A stretch of DNA of 64,000 nucleotides from Eunapius fragilis. Lineage: Eukaryota > Porifera > Demospongiae > Spongillida > Spongillidae. Made by a program: the position numbers and the translations under genes. Shown piece after piece: positions 10,801 through 24,295 of the stretch; the stretch's first letter is position 1; every line of letters starts with the position of its first letter. The notes under the pieces were generated by a model. The model had not been told where the DNA came from. It was given only the letters and a program-made list of their open reading frames with translations, and searched no databases. The stretch is taken from the NCBI GenBank assembly GCA_963681505.1, contig OY811991.1, forward strand, positions 372,001-436,000. The letters are read 5' to 3'.

Positions 10801-12644
10801 TGGGTGGGAACCTACTTTTGAATCGCTTGGTAAACCCATATCAAAGCACGTATGCTCGGGGTGGCATTAAAAGGAGATAGAGGAGTGGTTACTGCTATCT
10901 TCCATGTGTGCAGTGGTTTGCTCATATTGCATGTCTCATCAACACCTCGATGCTAAGATAGTCAATATTTCCCTTAGAGATGTATGGGTGGTTTCCCATA
11001 GGAATGTATGGGTGGGAACTTACTTTTGAATCGCTTGGTTAACCCATTCCGAAGCAGGTATGCTCGGGGTGGCAGTTAAAACAGATAGAGGAGTGGTTAC
11101 TGCTATCTTCCAAATGTGCAGTGGTTTGCTCATATTGCATGTCTCATCAACACCTCGATGCTAAGATAGTCAAAAATTTCCCATAGAAATGTATGGGTGG
11201 GAACCTACTTTTGAATCGCTTGGTAAACCCATATCAAAGCTGGTATGCTAGGGGTGGCATTTAAAACAGATAGAAGAGTGGTTACTGCTATCTTCCATGT
11301 GTGCAGTGGTTTGCTCATATTGCATGTCTCATCAACACCTCGATGCTAAGATAGTCAACAATTTCCCATAGAAATGTATAGGTGGGAACCTACTTTTGAA
11401 TCGCTTGGTAAACCCATACCAAAGCACGTATGCTCGGGGTGCCATTTAAAACAGATAGAGCAGTGGTTACTGCTATCTTCCATGTGTGCAGTGGTTTGCT
11501 CATATTGCATGTCTCATCAACACCTCGATGCTAATATAGTCAATATTTCCCTTAGAGATGTATGGGTGGTTTCCCATAGAAATGTATGGGTGGGAACCTA
11601 CTTTTTAATCGCTTGGTTAACCCATACCAAACCACGTATGCTCGGGGTGGCATTAAAAGGAGATAGAGGAGTGGTTACTGCTATCTTCCATGAGTGCAGT
11701 GGTTTGCTCATATTGCATGTCTCATCAACACCTCGATGCTAAGATAGTCAATATTTCCCTTAGAGATGTATGGGTGGTTTCCCATAGGAATGTATGGGTG
11801 GGAACCTACTTTTGAATCGCTTGGTTAACCCATTCCGAAGCAGGTATGCTAGGGGTGGCAGTTAAAACAGATAGAGGAGTGGTTACTGCTATCTTCCAAG
11901 TGTGCAGTGGTTTGCTCATATTGCATGTCTCATCAACACCTCGATGCTAAGATAGTCAAAAATTTCCCATAGAAATGTATGGGTGGGAACCTACTTTTGA
12001 ATCGCTTGGTAAACCCATATCAAAGCTGGTATGCTAGGGGTGGCATTTAAAACAGATAGAGGAGTGGTTACTGCTATCTTCCATGTGTGCAGTGGTTTGC
12101 TCATATTGCATGTCTCATCAACACCTCGATGCTAAGATAGTCAATATTTCCCTTAGAGATGTATGGGTGGTTTCCCATAGGAATGTATGGGTGGGAACCT
12201 ACTTTTGAATCGCTTGGTTAACCCATTCCGAAGCAGGTATGCTCGGGGTGGCAGTTAAAACAGATAGAGGAGTGGTTACTGCTATCTTCCAATTGTGCAG
12301 TGGTTTGCTCATATTGCATGTCTCATCAACACCTCGATGCTAAGATAGTCAATATTTCCCTTAGAGATGTATGGGTGATTTCCCATAGGAATGTATGGGT
12401 GGGAACCTACTTTTGAATCGCTTGGTAAACCCATATCAAAGCACGTATGCTCGGGGTGGCATTAAAAGGAGATAGAGGAGTGGTTACTGCTATCTTCCAT
12501 GTGTGCAGTGGTTTGCTCATATTGCATGTCTCATCAACACCTCGATGCTAAGATAGTCAAAAATTTCCCATAGAAATGTATGGGTGGGAACCTACTTTTG
12601 AATCGCTTGGTAAACCCATATCAAAGCTGGTATGCTAGAGGTGG
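7884..12644 (+). repeat. Super-repeat copy 2, four monomers shorter, 4761 bp
   Basis: Sub-blocks: 7884 aS-aL-cL-bL-cS (994); 8878 aS-aL-bL-cS (785); 9663 aS-aL-bL-cS (786); 10449 aL-cL-bL-cS (809); 11258 aS-aL-bL-cS (786); 12044 aL-cL-bS (601). It repeats 2336-7883 in order but lacks the two aL-cS dimers (786 bp in all) and has a 1-bp deletion at 9634-9635. The rare tags gtgccattta, gagcagtgg, catgagtg and gggaactta recur at offset 5548, becoming 5547 after the deletion. Confidence 0.87.
9479..9662 (+). repeat. Only off-length monomer (184 bp)
   Basis: This cS copy reads ggtaaaccat at 9629-9638 where the others read ggtaaacccat, one C fewer. It is the single length exception among all the monomers in the window. 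It could be a real mutation or a homopolymer error in the assembly. Confidence 0.9.
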
Positions 12645-14632
12645 CATTTAAAACAGATAGAGGAGTGGTTACTGCTATCTTCCATGTGTGCTGTGGTTTG
12701 CACATATTGCATGTCTCATCAACACCTCGATGCTAAGATAGTCAAAAATTTCCCATAGAAATGTATAGGTGGGAACCTACTTTTGAATCGCTTGGTAAAC
12801 CCATACCAAAGCACGTATGCTCGGGGTGGCATTTAAAACAGATAGAGGAATGGTTACTGCTATCTTCCATGTGTGCAGTGGTTTGCTCATATTGCATGTC
12901 TCATCAACACCTCGATGCTAAGATAGTCAATATTTCCCTTAGAGATGTATGGGTGGTTTCCCATAGGAATGTATGGGTGGGAACCTACTTTTGAATCGCT
13001 TGGTTAACCCATTCCGAAGCAGGTATGCTCGGGGTGGCAGTTAAAACAGATAGAGGAGTGGTTACTGCTATCTTCCAATTGTGCAGTGGTTTGCTCATAT
13101 TGCATGTCTCATCAACACCTCGATGCTAAGATAGTCAATATTTCCCTTAGAGATGTATGGGTGGTTTCCCATGGGAATGTATGGGTGGGAACCTACTTTT
13201 GAATCGCTTGGTAAACCCATATCAAAGCACGTATGCTCGGGGTGGCATTAAAAGGAGATAGAGGAGTGGTTACTGCTATCTTCCATGTGTGCAGTGGTTT
13301 GCTCATATTGCATGTCTCATCAACACCTCGATGCTAAGATAGTCAATATTTCCCTTAGAGATGTATGGGTGGTTTCCCATAGGAATGTATGGGTGGGAAC
13401 CTACTTTTGAATCGCTTGGTTAACCCATTCCGAAGCAGGTATGCTCGGGGTGGCAGTTAAAACAGATAGAGGAGTGGTTACTGCTATCTTCCAAATGTGC
13501 AGTGGTTTGCTCATATTGCATGTCTCATCAACACCTCGATGCTAAGATAGTCAAAAATTTCCCATAGAAATGTATGGGTGGGAACCTACTTTTGAATCGC
13601 TTGGTAAACCCATATCAAAGCTGGTATGCTAGAGGTGGCATTTAAAACAGATAGAGGAGTGGTTACTGCTATCTTCCATGTGTGCTGTGGTTTGCACATA
13701 TTGCATGTCTCATCAACACCTCGATGCTAAGATAGTCAAAAATTTCCCATAGAAATGTATAGGTGGGAACCTACTTTTGAATCGCTTGGTAAACCCATAC
13801 CAAAGCACGTATGCTCGGGGTGGCATTTAAAACAGATAGAGGAATGGTTACTGCTATCTTCCATGTGTGCAGTGGTTTGCTCATATTGCATGTCTCATCA
13901 ACACCTCGATGCTAAGATAGTCAATATTTCCCTTAGAGATGTATGGGTGGTTTCCCATAGGAATGTATGGGTGGGAACCTACTTTTGAATCGCTTGGTTA
14001 ACCCATTCCGAAGCAGGTATGCTCGGGGTGGCAGTTAAAACAGATAGAGGAGTGGTTACTGCTATCTTCCAATTGTGCAGTGGTTTGCTCATATTGCATG
14101 TCTCATCAACACCTCGATGCTAAGATAGTCAATATTTCCCTTAGAGATGTATGGGTGGTTTCCCATAGGAATGTATGGGTGGGAACCTACTTTTGAATCG
14201 CTTGGTAAACCCATATCAAAGCACGTATGCTCGGGGTGGCATTAAAAGGAGATAGAGGAGTGGTTACTGCTATCTTCCATGTGTGCAGTGGTTTGCTCAT
14301 ATTGCATGTCTCATCAACACCTCGATGCTAAGATAGTCAATATTTCCCTTAGAGATGTATGGGTGGTTTCCCATAGGAATGTATGGGTGGGAACCTACTT
14401 TTGAATCGCTTGGTTAACCCATTCCGAAGCAGGTATGCTCGGGGTGGCAGTTAAAACAGATAGAGGAGTGGTTACTGCTATCTTCCAAATGTGCAGTGGT
14501 TTGCTCATATTGCATGTCTCATCAACACCTCGATGCTAAGATAGTCAAAAATTTCCCATAGAAATGTATGGGTGGGAACCTACTTTTGAATCGCTTGGTA
14601 AACCCATATCAAAGCTGGTATGCTAGGGGTGG
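12645..14632 (+). repeat. Two pentamer HOR units, 994 bp each
   Basis: Units 12645-13638 and 13639-14632 are both aS-aL-cL-bL-cS (3 L + 2 S = 994). Both begin after a ctagagg tail and carry gtgctgtgg and gcacatattg in the aS monomer, so they are a recent tandem duplication. The same five-monomer order opens both super-repeats (2336 and 7884). Confidence 0.88.
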
Positions 14633-16990
14633 CATTTAAAACAGATAGAAGAGTGGTTACTGCTATCTTCCATGTGTGCAGTGGTTTGCTCATATTGCAT
14701 GTCTCATCAACACCTCGATGCTAAGATAGTCAAAAATTTCCCATAGAAATGTATAAGTGGGAACCTACTTTTGAATCGCTTGGTAAACCCATAACAAAGC
14801 ACGTATGCTCGGGGTGGCATTTAAAACAGATAGAGGAGTGGTTACTGCTATCTTCCATGTGTGCAGTGGTTTGCTCATATTGCATGTCTCATCAACACCT
14901 CGATGCTAATATAGTCAATATTTCCCTTAGAGATGTATGGGTGGTTTCCCATAGAAATGTATGGGTGGGAACCTACTTTTGAATCGCTTGGTTAACCCAT
15001 ACCAAACCACGTATGCTCGGGGTGGCATTAAAGGGAGATAGAGGAGTGGTTACTGCTATCTTCCATGTGTGCAGTGGTTTGCTCATATTGCATGTCTCAT
15101 CAACACCTCGATGCTAAGATAGTCAATATTTCCCTTAGAGATGTATGGGTGGTTTCCCATAGGAATGTATGGGTGGGAACCTACTTTTGAATCGCTTGGT
15201 TAACCCATTCCGAAGCAGGTATCCTCGGGGTGGCAGTTAAAACAGATAGAGGAGTGGTTACTGCTATCTTCCAAGTGTGCAGTGGTTTGCTCATATTGCA
15301 TGTCTCATCAACACCTCGATGCTAAGATAGTCAAAAATTTCCCATAGAAATGTATGGGTGGGTACCTACTTTTGAATCGCTTGGTAAACCCATATCAACG
15401 CTGGTATGCTAGGGGTGGCATTTAAAACAGATAGAGGAGTGGTTACTGCTATCTTCCATGTGTGCAGTGGTTTGCTCATATTGCATGTCTCATCAACACC
15501 TCGATGCTAAGATAGTCAAAAATTTCCCATAGAAATGTATAGGTGGGAACCTACTTTTGAATCGCTTGGTAAACCCATACCAAAGCACGTATGCTCGGGG
15601 TGGCATTTAAAACAGATAGAGGAGTGGTTACTGCTATCTTCCATGTGTGCAGTGGTTTGCTCATATTGCATGTCTCATCAACACCTCGATGCTAATATAG
15701 TCAATATTTCCTTTAGAGATGTATGGGTGGTTTCCCATAGAAATGTATGGGTGGGAACCTACTTTTGAATCGCTTGGTTAACCCATACCAAACCACGTAT
15801 GCTCGGGGTGGCATTAAAAGGAGATAGAGGAGTGGTTACTGCTATCTTCCATGTGTGCAGTGGTTTGCTCATATTGCATGTCTCATCAACACCTCGATGC
15901 TAAGATAGTCAATATTTCCCTTAGAGATGTATGGGTGGTTTCCCATAGGAATGTATGGGTGGGAACCTACTTTTGAATCGCTTGGTTAACCCATTCCGAA
16001 GCAGGTATGCTCGGGGTGGCAGTTAAAACAGATAGAGGAGTGGTTACTGCTATCTTCCAAGTGTGCAGTGGTTTGCTCATATTGCATGTCTCATCAACAC
16101 CTCGATGCTAAGATAGTCAAAAATTTCCCATAGAAATGTATGGGTGGGTACCTACTTTTGAATCGCTTGGTAAACCCATATCAAAGCTGGTATGCTAGGG
16201 GTGGCATTTAAAACAGATAGAGGAGTGGTTACTGCTATCTTCCATGTGTGCAGTGGTTTGCTCATATTGCATGTCTCATCAACACCTCGATGCTAAGATA
16301 GTCAAAAATTTCCCATAGAAATGTATAGGTGGGAACCTACTTTTGAATCGCTTGGTAAACCCATACCAAAGCACGTATGCTCGGGGTGGCATTTAAAACA
16401 GATAGAGGAGTGGTTACTGCTATCTTCCATGTGTGCAGTGGTTTGCTCATATTGCATGTCTCATCAACAACTCGATGCTAAGATAGTCAATATTTCCCTT
16501 AGAGATGTATGGGTGGTTTCCCATAGAAATGTATGGGTGGGAACCTACTTTTGAATCGCTTGGTTAACCCATACCAAAGCACGTATGCTCAGGGTGGCAT
16601 TTAAAACAGATGGAGGAGTGGTTACTGCTATCTTCCATGTGTGCAGTGGTTTGCTCATATTGCATGTCTCATCAACACCTCGATGCTAAGATAGTCAATA
16701 TTTCCCTTAGAGATGTATGGGTGGTTTCCCATAGGAATGTATGGGTGGGAACCTACTTTTGAATCGCTTGGTTAACCCATACGGAAGCAGATATGCTCGG
16801 GGTGGCAGTTAAAACAGATAGAGGAGTGGTTACTGCTATCTTCCAAGTGTGCAGTGGTTTGCTCATATTGCATGTCTCATCAACACCTCGATGCTAAGAT
16901 AGTCAAAAATTTCCCATAGAAATGTATGGGTGGGAACCTACTTTTGAATCGCTTGGTAAACCCATACCAAAGCTGGTATGCTAGGGGTGG
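14633..16990 (+). repeat. Three tetramer HOR units, 786 bp each
   Basis: Units start at 14633, 15419 and 16205. The first two are aS-aL-bL-cS. The third is aS-aL-aL-cS, with the b replaced by an a-headed gatggagg monomer that belongs to the neighbouring 7-mer family, and a caacaactc tag in its first aL. The third unit is therefore the junction between the two HOR families. Confidence 0.86.
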
Positions 16991-19900
16991 CATTTAAAAC
17001 AGATTGAGGAGTGGTTACTGCTATCTTCCATGTGTGCAGTGGTTTACTCATATTGCATGTCTCATCAACACCTCGATGCTAAGATAGTCAAAAATTTCTT
17101 ATAGAAATGTATGGGTGGGAACCTACTTTTGAATCGCTTGGTAAACCCATACCAAAGCTGGTATGCTAGGGGTGGCATTTAAAACAGATGGAGGAGTGGT
17201 TACTGCTATCTTCCATGTGTGCAGTGGTTTGCTCATATTGCATGTCTCATCAACACCTCGATCCTAAGATAGTCAATATTTCCCTTAGAGATGTATGGGT
17301 GGTTTCCCATAGGAATGTATGGGTGGGAACCTACTTTTGAATCGCTTGGTTAACCCATACGGAAGCAGGTATGCTCGGGGTGGCAGTTAAAACAGATAGA
17401 GGAGTGGTTACTGCTATCTTCCAAGTGTGCAGTGGTTTGCTCATATTGCATGTCTCATCAACACCTCGATGCTAAGATAGTCAAAAATTTCCCATAGAAA
17501 TGTATGGGTGGGAACCTACTTTTGAATCACTTGGTAAACCCATATCAAAGCACGTATGCTCGGGGTGGCATTAAAAGGAGATAGAGGAGTGGTTACTGCT
17601 ATCTTCCATGTGTGCAGTGGTTTGCTCATATTGCATGTCTCATCAACACCTCGATGCTAAGATAGTCAATATTTCCCTTAGAGATGTATGGGTGGTTTCC
17701 CATAGGAATGTATGGGTGGGAACCTACTTTTTAATCGCTTGGTAAACCCATACCAAAGCACGTATGCTCGGGGTGGCATTTAAAACAGATAGAGGAGTGG
17801 TTACTGCTATCTTCCATGTGTGCAGTGGTTTGCTCATATTGCATGTCTCATCAACAACTCGATGCTAAGATAGTCAATATTTCCCTTAGAGATGTATGGG
17901 TGGTTTCCCATAGAAATGTATGGGTGGGAACCTACTTTTGAATCGCTTGGTTAACCCATACCAAAGCACGTATGCTCAGGGTGGCATTTAAAACAGATGG
18001 AGGAGTGGTTACTGCTATCTTCCATGTGTGCAGTGGTTTGCTCATATTGCATGTCTCATCAACACCTCGATGCTAAGATAGTCAATATTTCCCTTAGAGA
18101 TGTATGGGTGGTTTCCCATAGGAATGTATGGGTGGGAACCTACTTTTGAATCGCTTGGTTAACCCATACGGAAGCAGGTATGCTCGGGGTGGCAGTTAAA
18201 ACAGATAGAGGAGTGGTTACTGCTATCTTCCAAGTGTGCAGTGGTTTGCTCATATTGCATGTCTCATCAACACCTCGATGCTAAGATAGTCAAAAATTTC
18301 CCATAGAAATATATGGGTGGGAACCTACTTTTGAATCGCTTGGTAAACCCATACCAAAGCTGGTATGCTAGGGGTGGCATTTAAAACAGATTGAGGAGTG
18401 GTTACTGCTATCTTCCATGTGTGCAGTGGTTTACTCATATTGCATGTCTCATCAACACCTCGATGCTAAGATAGTCAAAAATTTCTTATAGAAATGTATG
18501 GGTGGGAACCTACTTTTGAATCGCTTGGTAAACCCATACCAAAGCTGGTATGCTAGGGGTGGCATTTAAAACAGATAGAGGAGTGGTTACTGCTATCTTC
18601 CATGTGTGCAGTGGTTTGCTCATATTGCATGTCTCATCAACACCTCGATCCTAAGATAGTCAATATTTCCCTTAGAGATGTATGGGTGGTTTCCCATAGG
18701 AATGTATGGGTGGGAACCTACTTTTGAATCGCTTGGTTAACCCATACGGAAGCAGGTATGCTCGGGGTGGCAGTTAAAACAGATAGAGGAGTGGTTACTG
18801 CTATCTTCCAAGTGTGCAGTGGTTTGCTCATATTGCATGTCTCATCAACACCTCGATGCTAAGATAGTCAAAAATTTCCCATAGAAATGTATGGGTGGGA
18901 ACCTACTTTTGAATCGCTTGGTAAACCCATATCAAAGCACGTATGCTCGGGGTGGCATTAAAAGGAGATAGAGGAGTGGTTACTGCTATCTTCCATGTGT
19001 GCAGTGGTTTGCTCATATTGCATGTCTCATCAACACCTCGATGCTAAGATAGTCAATATTTCCCTTAGAGATGTATGGGTGGTTTCCCATAGGAATGTAT
19101 GGGTGGGAACCTACTTTTTAATCGCTTGGTTAACCCATACCAAAGCACGTATGCTCAGGGTGGCATTTAAAACAGATGGAGGAGTGGTTACTGCTATCTT
19201 CCATGTGTGCAGTGGTTTGCTCATATTGCATGTCTCATCAACACCTCGATGCTAAGATAGTCAATATTTCCCTTAGAGATGTATGGGTGGTTTCCCATAG
19301 GAATGTATGGGTGGGAACCTACTTTTGAATCGCTTGGTTAACCCATACGGAAGCAGGTATGCTCGGGGTGGCAGTTAAAACAGATAGAGGAGTGGTTACT
19401 GCTATCTTCCAAGTGTGCAGTGGTTTGCTCATATTGCATGTCTCATCAACACCTCGATGCTAAGATAGTCAAAAATTTCCCATAGAAATGTATGGGTGGG
19501 AACCTACTTTTGAATCGCTTGGTAAACCCATACCAAAGCTGGTATGCTAGGGGTGGCATTTAAAACAGATAGAGGAGTGGTTACTGCTATCTTCCATGTG
19601 TGCAGTGGTTTGCTCATATTGCATGTCTCATCAACACCTCGATCCTAAGATAGTCAATATTTCCCTTAGAGATGTATGGGTGGTTTCCCATAGGAATGTA
19701 TGGGTGGGAACCTACTTTTGAATCGCTTGGTTAACCCATACGGAAGCAGGTATGCTCGGGGTGGCAGTTAAAACAGATAGAGGAGTGGTTACTGCTATCT
19801 TCCAAGTGTGCAGTGGTTTGCTCATATTGCATGTCTCATCAACACCTCGATGCTAAGATAGTCAAAAATTTCCCATAGAAATGTATGGGTGGGAACCTAC

Positions 19901-22900
19901 TTTTGAATCGCTTGGTAAACCCATACCAAAGCTGGTATGCTAGGGGTGGCATTTAAAACAGATTGAGGAGTGGTTACTGCTATCTTCCATGTGTGCAGTG
20001 GTTTACTCATATTGCATGTCTCATCAACACCTCGATGCTAAGATAGTCAAAAATTTCTTATAGAAATGTATGGGTGGGAACCTACTTTTGAATCGCTTGG
20101 TAAACCCATACCAAAGCTGGTATGCTAGGGGTGGCATTTAAAACAGATGGAGGAGTGGTTACTGCTATCTTCCATGTGTGCAGTGGTTTGCTCATATTGC
20201 ATGTCTCATCAACACCTCGATCCTAAGATAGTCAATATTTCCCTTAGAGATGTATGGGTGGTTTCCCATAGGAATGTATGGGTGGGAACCTACTTTTGAA
20301 TCGCTTGGTTAACCCATACGGAAGCAGGTATGCTCGGGGTGGCAGTTAAAACAGATAGAGGAGTGGTTACTGCTATCTTACAAGTGTGCAGTGGTTTGCT
20401 CATATTGCATGTCTCATCAACACCTCGATGCTAAGATAGTCAAAAATTTCCCATAGAAATGTATGGGTGGGAACCTACTTTTGAATCGCTTGGTAAACCC
20501 ACATCAAAGCACGTATGCTCGGGGTGGCATTAAAAGGAGATAGAGGAGTGGTTACTGCTATCTTCCATGTGTGCAGTGGTTTGCTCATATTGCATGTCTC
20601 ATCAACACCTCGATGCTAAGATAGTCAATATTTCCCTTAGAGATGTATGGGTGGTTTCCCATAGGAATGTATGGGTGGGAACCTACTTTTTAATCGCTTG
20701 GTAAACCCATACCAAAGCACGTATGCTCGGGGTGGCATTTAAAACAGATAGAGGAGTGGTTACTGCTATCTTCCATGTGTGCAGTGGTTTGCTCATATTG
20801 CATGTCTCATCAACAACTCGATGCTAAGATAGTCAATATTTCCCTTAGAGATGTATGGGTGGTTTCCCATAGAAATGTATGGGTGGGAACCTACTTTTGA
20901 ATCGCTTGGTTAACCCATACCAAAGCACGTATGCTCAGGGTGGCATTTAAAACAGATGGAGGAGTGGTTACTGCTATCTTCCATGTGTGCAGTGGTTTGC
21001 TCATATTGCATGTCTCATCAACACCTCGATGCTAAGATAGTCAATATTTCCCTTAGAGATGTATGGGTGGTTTCCCATAGGAATGTATGGGTGGGAACCT
21101 ACTTTTGAATCGCTTGGTTAACCCGTACGGAAGCAGGTATGCTCGGGGTGGCAGTTAAAACAGATAGAGGAGTGGTTACTGCTATCTTCCAAGTGTGCAG
21201 TGGTTTGCTCATATTGCATGTCTCATCAACACCTCGATGCTAAGATAGTCAAAAATTTCCCATAGAAATGTATGGGTGGGAACCTACTTTTGAATCGCTT
21301 GGTAAACCCATACCAAAGCTGGTATGCTAGGGGTGGCATTTAAAACAGATTGAGGAGTGGTTACTGCTATCTTCCATGTGTGCAGTGGTTTACTCATATT
21401 GCATGTCTCATCAACACCTCGATGCTAAGATAGTCAAAAATTTCTTATAGAAATGTATGGGTGGGAACCTACTTTTGAATCGCTTGGTAAACCCATACCA
21501 AAGCTGGTATGCTAGGGGTGGCATTTAAAACAGATGGAGGAGTGGTTACTGCTATCTTCCATGTGTGCAGTGGTTTGCTCATATTGCATGTCTCATCAAC
21601 ACCTCGATCCTAAGATAGTCAATATTTCCCTTAGAGATGTATGGGTGGTTTCCCATAGGAATGTATGGGTGGGAACCTACTTTTGAATCGCTTGGTTAAC
21701 CCATACGGAAGCAGGTATGCTCGGGGTGGCAGTTAAAACAGATAGAGGAGTGGTTACTGCTATCTTACAAGTGTGCAGTGGTTTGCTCATATTGCATGTC
21801 TCATCAACACCTCGATGCTAAGATAGTCAAAAATTTCCCATAGAAATGTATGGGTGGGAACCTACTTTTGAATCGCTTGGTAAACCCACATCAAAGCACG
21901 TATGCTCGGGGTGGCATTAAAAGGAGATAGAGGAGTGGTTACTGCTATCTTCCATGTGTGCAGTGGTTTGCTCATATTGCATGTCTCATCAACACCTCGA
22001 TGCTAAGATAGTCAATATTTCCCTTAGAGATGTATGGGTGGTTTCCCATAGGAATGTATGGGTGGGAACCTACTTTTTAATCGCTTGGTAAACCCATACC
22101 AAAGCACGTATGCTCGGGGTGGCATTTAAAACAGATAGAGGAGTGGTTACTGCTATCTTCCATGTGTGCAGTGGTTTGCTCATATTGCATGTCTCATCAA
22201 CAACTCGATGCTAAGATAGTCAATATTTCCCTTAGAGATGTATGGGTGGTTTCCCATAGAAATGTATGGGTGGGAACCTACTTTTGAATCGCTTGGTTAA
22301 CCCATACCAAAGCACGTATGCTCAGGGTGGCATTTAAAACAGATGGAGGAGTGGTTACTGCTATCTTCCATGTGTGCAGTGGTTTGCTCATATTGCATGT
22401 CTCATCAACACCTCGATGCTAAGATAGTCAATATTTCCCTTAGAGATGTATGGGTGGTTTCCCATAGGAATGTATGGGTGGGAACCTACTTTTGAATCGC
22501 TTGGTTAACCCGTACGGAAGCAGGTATGCTCGGGGTGGCAGTTAAAACAGATAGAGGAGTGGTTACTGCTATCTTCCAAGTGTGCAGTGGTTTGCTCATA
22601 TTGCATGTCTCATCAACACCTCGATGCTAAGATAGTCAAAAATTTCCCATAGAAATGTATGGGTGGGAACCTACTTTTGAATCGCTTGGTAAACCCATAC
22701 CAAAGCTGGTATGCTAGGGGTGGCATTTAAAACAGATTGAGGAGTGGTTACTGCTATCTTCCATGTGTGCAGTGGTTTACTCATATTGCATGTCTCATCA
22801 ACACCTCGATGCTAAGATAGTCAAAAATTTCTTATAGAAATGTATGGGTGGGAACCTACTTTTGAATCGCTTGGTAAACCCATACCAAAGCTGGTATGCT

Positions 22901-24295
22901 AGGGGTGGCATTTAAAACAGATAGAGGAGTGGTTACTGCTATCTTCCATGTGTGCAGTGGTTTGCTCATATTGCATGTCTCATCAACACCTCGATCCTAA
23001 GATTGTCAATATTTCCCTTAGAGATGTATGGGTGGTTTCCCATAGGAATGTATGGGTGGGAACCTACTTTTGAATCGCTTGGTTAACCCATACGGAAGCA
23101 GGTATGCTCGGGGTGGCAGTTAAAACAGATAGAGGAGTGGTTACTACTATCTTCCAAGTGTGCAGTGGTTTGCTCATATTGCATGTCTCATCAACACCTC
23201 GATGCTAAGATAGTCAAAAATTTCCCATAGAAATGTATGGGTGGGAACCTACTTTTGAATCGCTTGGTAAACCCATATCAAAGCACGTATGCTCGGGGTG
23301 GCATTAAAAGGAGATAGAGGAGTGGTTACTGCTATCTTCAATGTGTGCAGTGGTTTGCTCATATTGCATGTCTCATCAACACCTCGATGCTAAGATAGTC
23401 AATATTTCCCTTAGAGATGTATGGGTGGTTTCCCATAGGAATGTATGGGTGGGAACCTACTTTTTAATCGCTTGGTTAACCCATACCAAAGCACGTATGC
23501 TCAGGGTGGCATTTTAAACAGATGGAGGAGTGGTTACTGCTATCTTCCATGTGTGCAGTGGTTTGCTCATATTGCATGTCTCATCAACACCTCGATGCTA
23601 AGATAGTCAATATTTCCCTTAGAGATGTATGGGTGGTTTCCCATAGGAATGTATGGGTGGGAACCTACTTTTGAATCGCTTGGTTAACCCATACGGAAGC
23701 AGGTATGCTAGGGGTGGCAGTTAAAACAGATAGAGGAGTGGTTACTGCTATCTTCCAAGTGTGCAGTGGTTTGCTCATATTGCATGCCTCATCAACACCT
23801 CGATGCTAAGATAGTCAAAAATTTCCCATAGAAATGTATGGGTGGGAACCTACTTTTGAATCGCTTGGTAAACCCATACCAAAGCTGGTATGCTAGGGGT
23901 GGCATTTAAAACAGATAGAGGAGTGGTTACTGCTATCGTCCATGTGTGCAGTGGTTTGCTCATATTGCATGTCTCATCAACACCTCGATCCTAAGATAGT
24001 CAATATTTCCCTTAGAGATGTATGGGTGGTTTCCCATAGGAATGTATGGGTGGGAACCTACTTTTGAATCGCTTGGTTAACCCATACGGAAGCAGGTATG
24101 CTCGGGGTGGCAGTTAAAACAGATAGAGGAGTGGTTACTGCTATCTTCCAAGTGTGCAGTGGTTTGCTCATATTGCATGTCTCATCAACACCTCGATGCT
24201 AAGATAGTCAAAAATTTCCCATAGAAATGTATGGGTGGGAACCTACTTTTGAATCGCTTGGTAAACCCATATCAAAGCACGTATGCTCGGGGTGG
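16991..24295 (+). repeat. Seven-monomer HOR block, 1387-bp unit with 1572-bp variant
   Basis: The canonical unit is aS(gattgagg, gtttactc, tcttatag)-aL(cgatccta)-cS-bL-aL(caacaactc)-aL(gatggagg)-cS: 4 L + 3 S = 1387. Canonical units are 16991-18377, 19950-21336 and 21337-22723. Units 18378-19949 and 22724-24295 are 8-mers of 1572 bp: aS-aL-cS-bL-aL(gatggagg)-cS-aL(cgatccta)-cS. They lack the caacaactc monomer and gain an aL-cS pair. Block-wide tags are cccatacggaag in L tails and the actttttaatc stop-loss change in bL. Confidence 0.9.
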
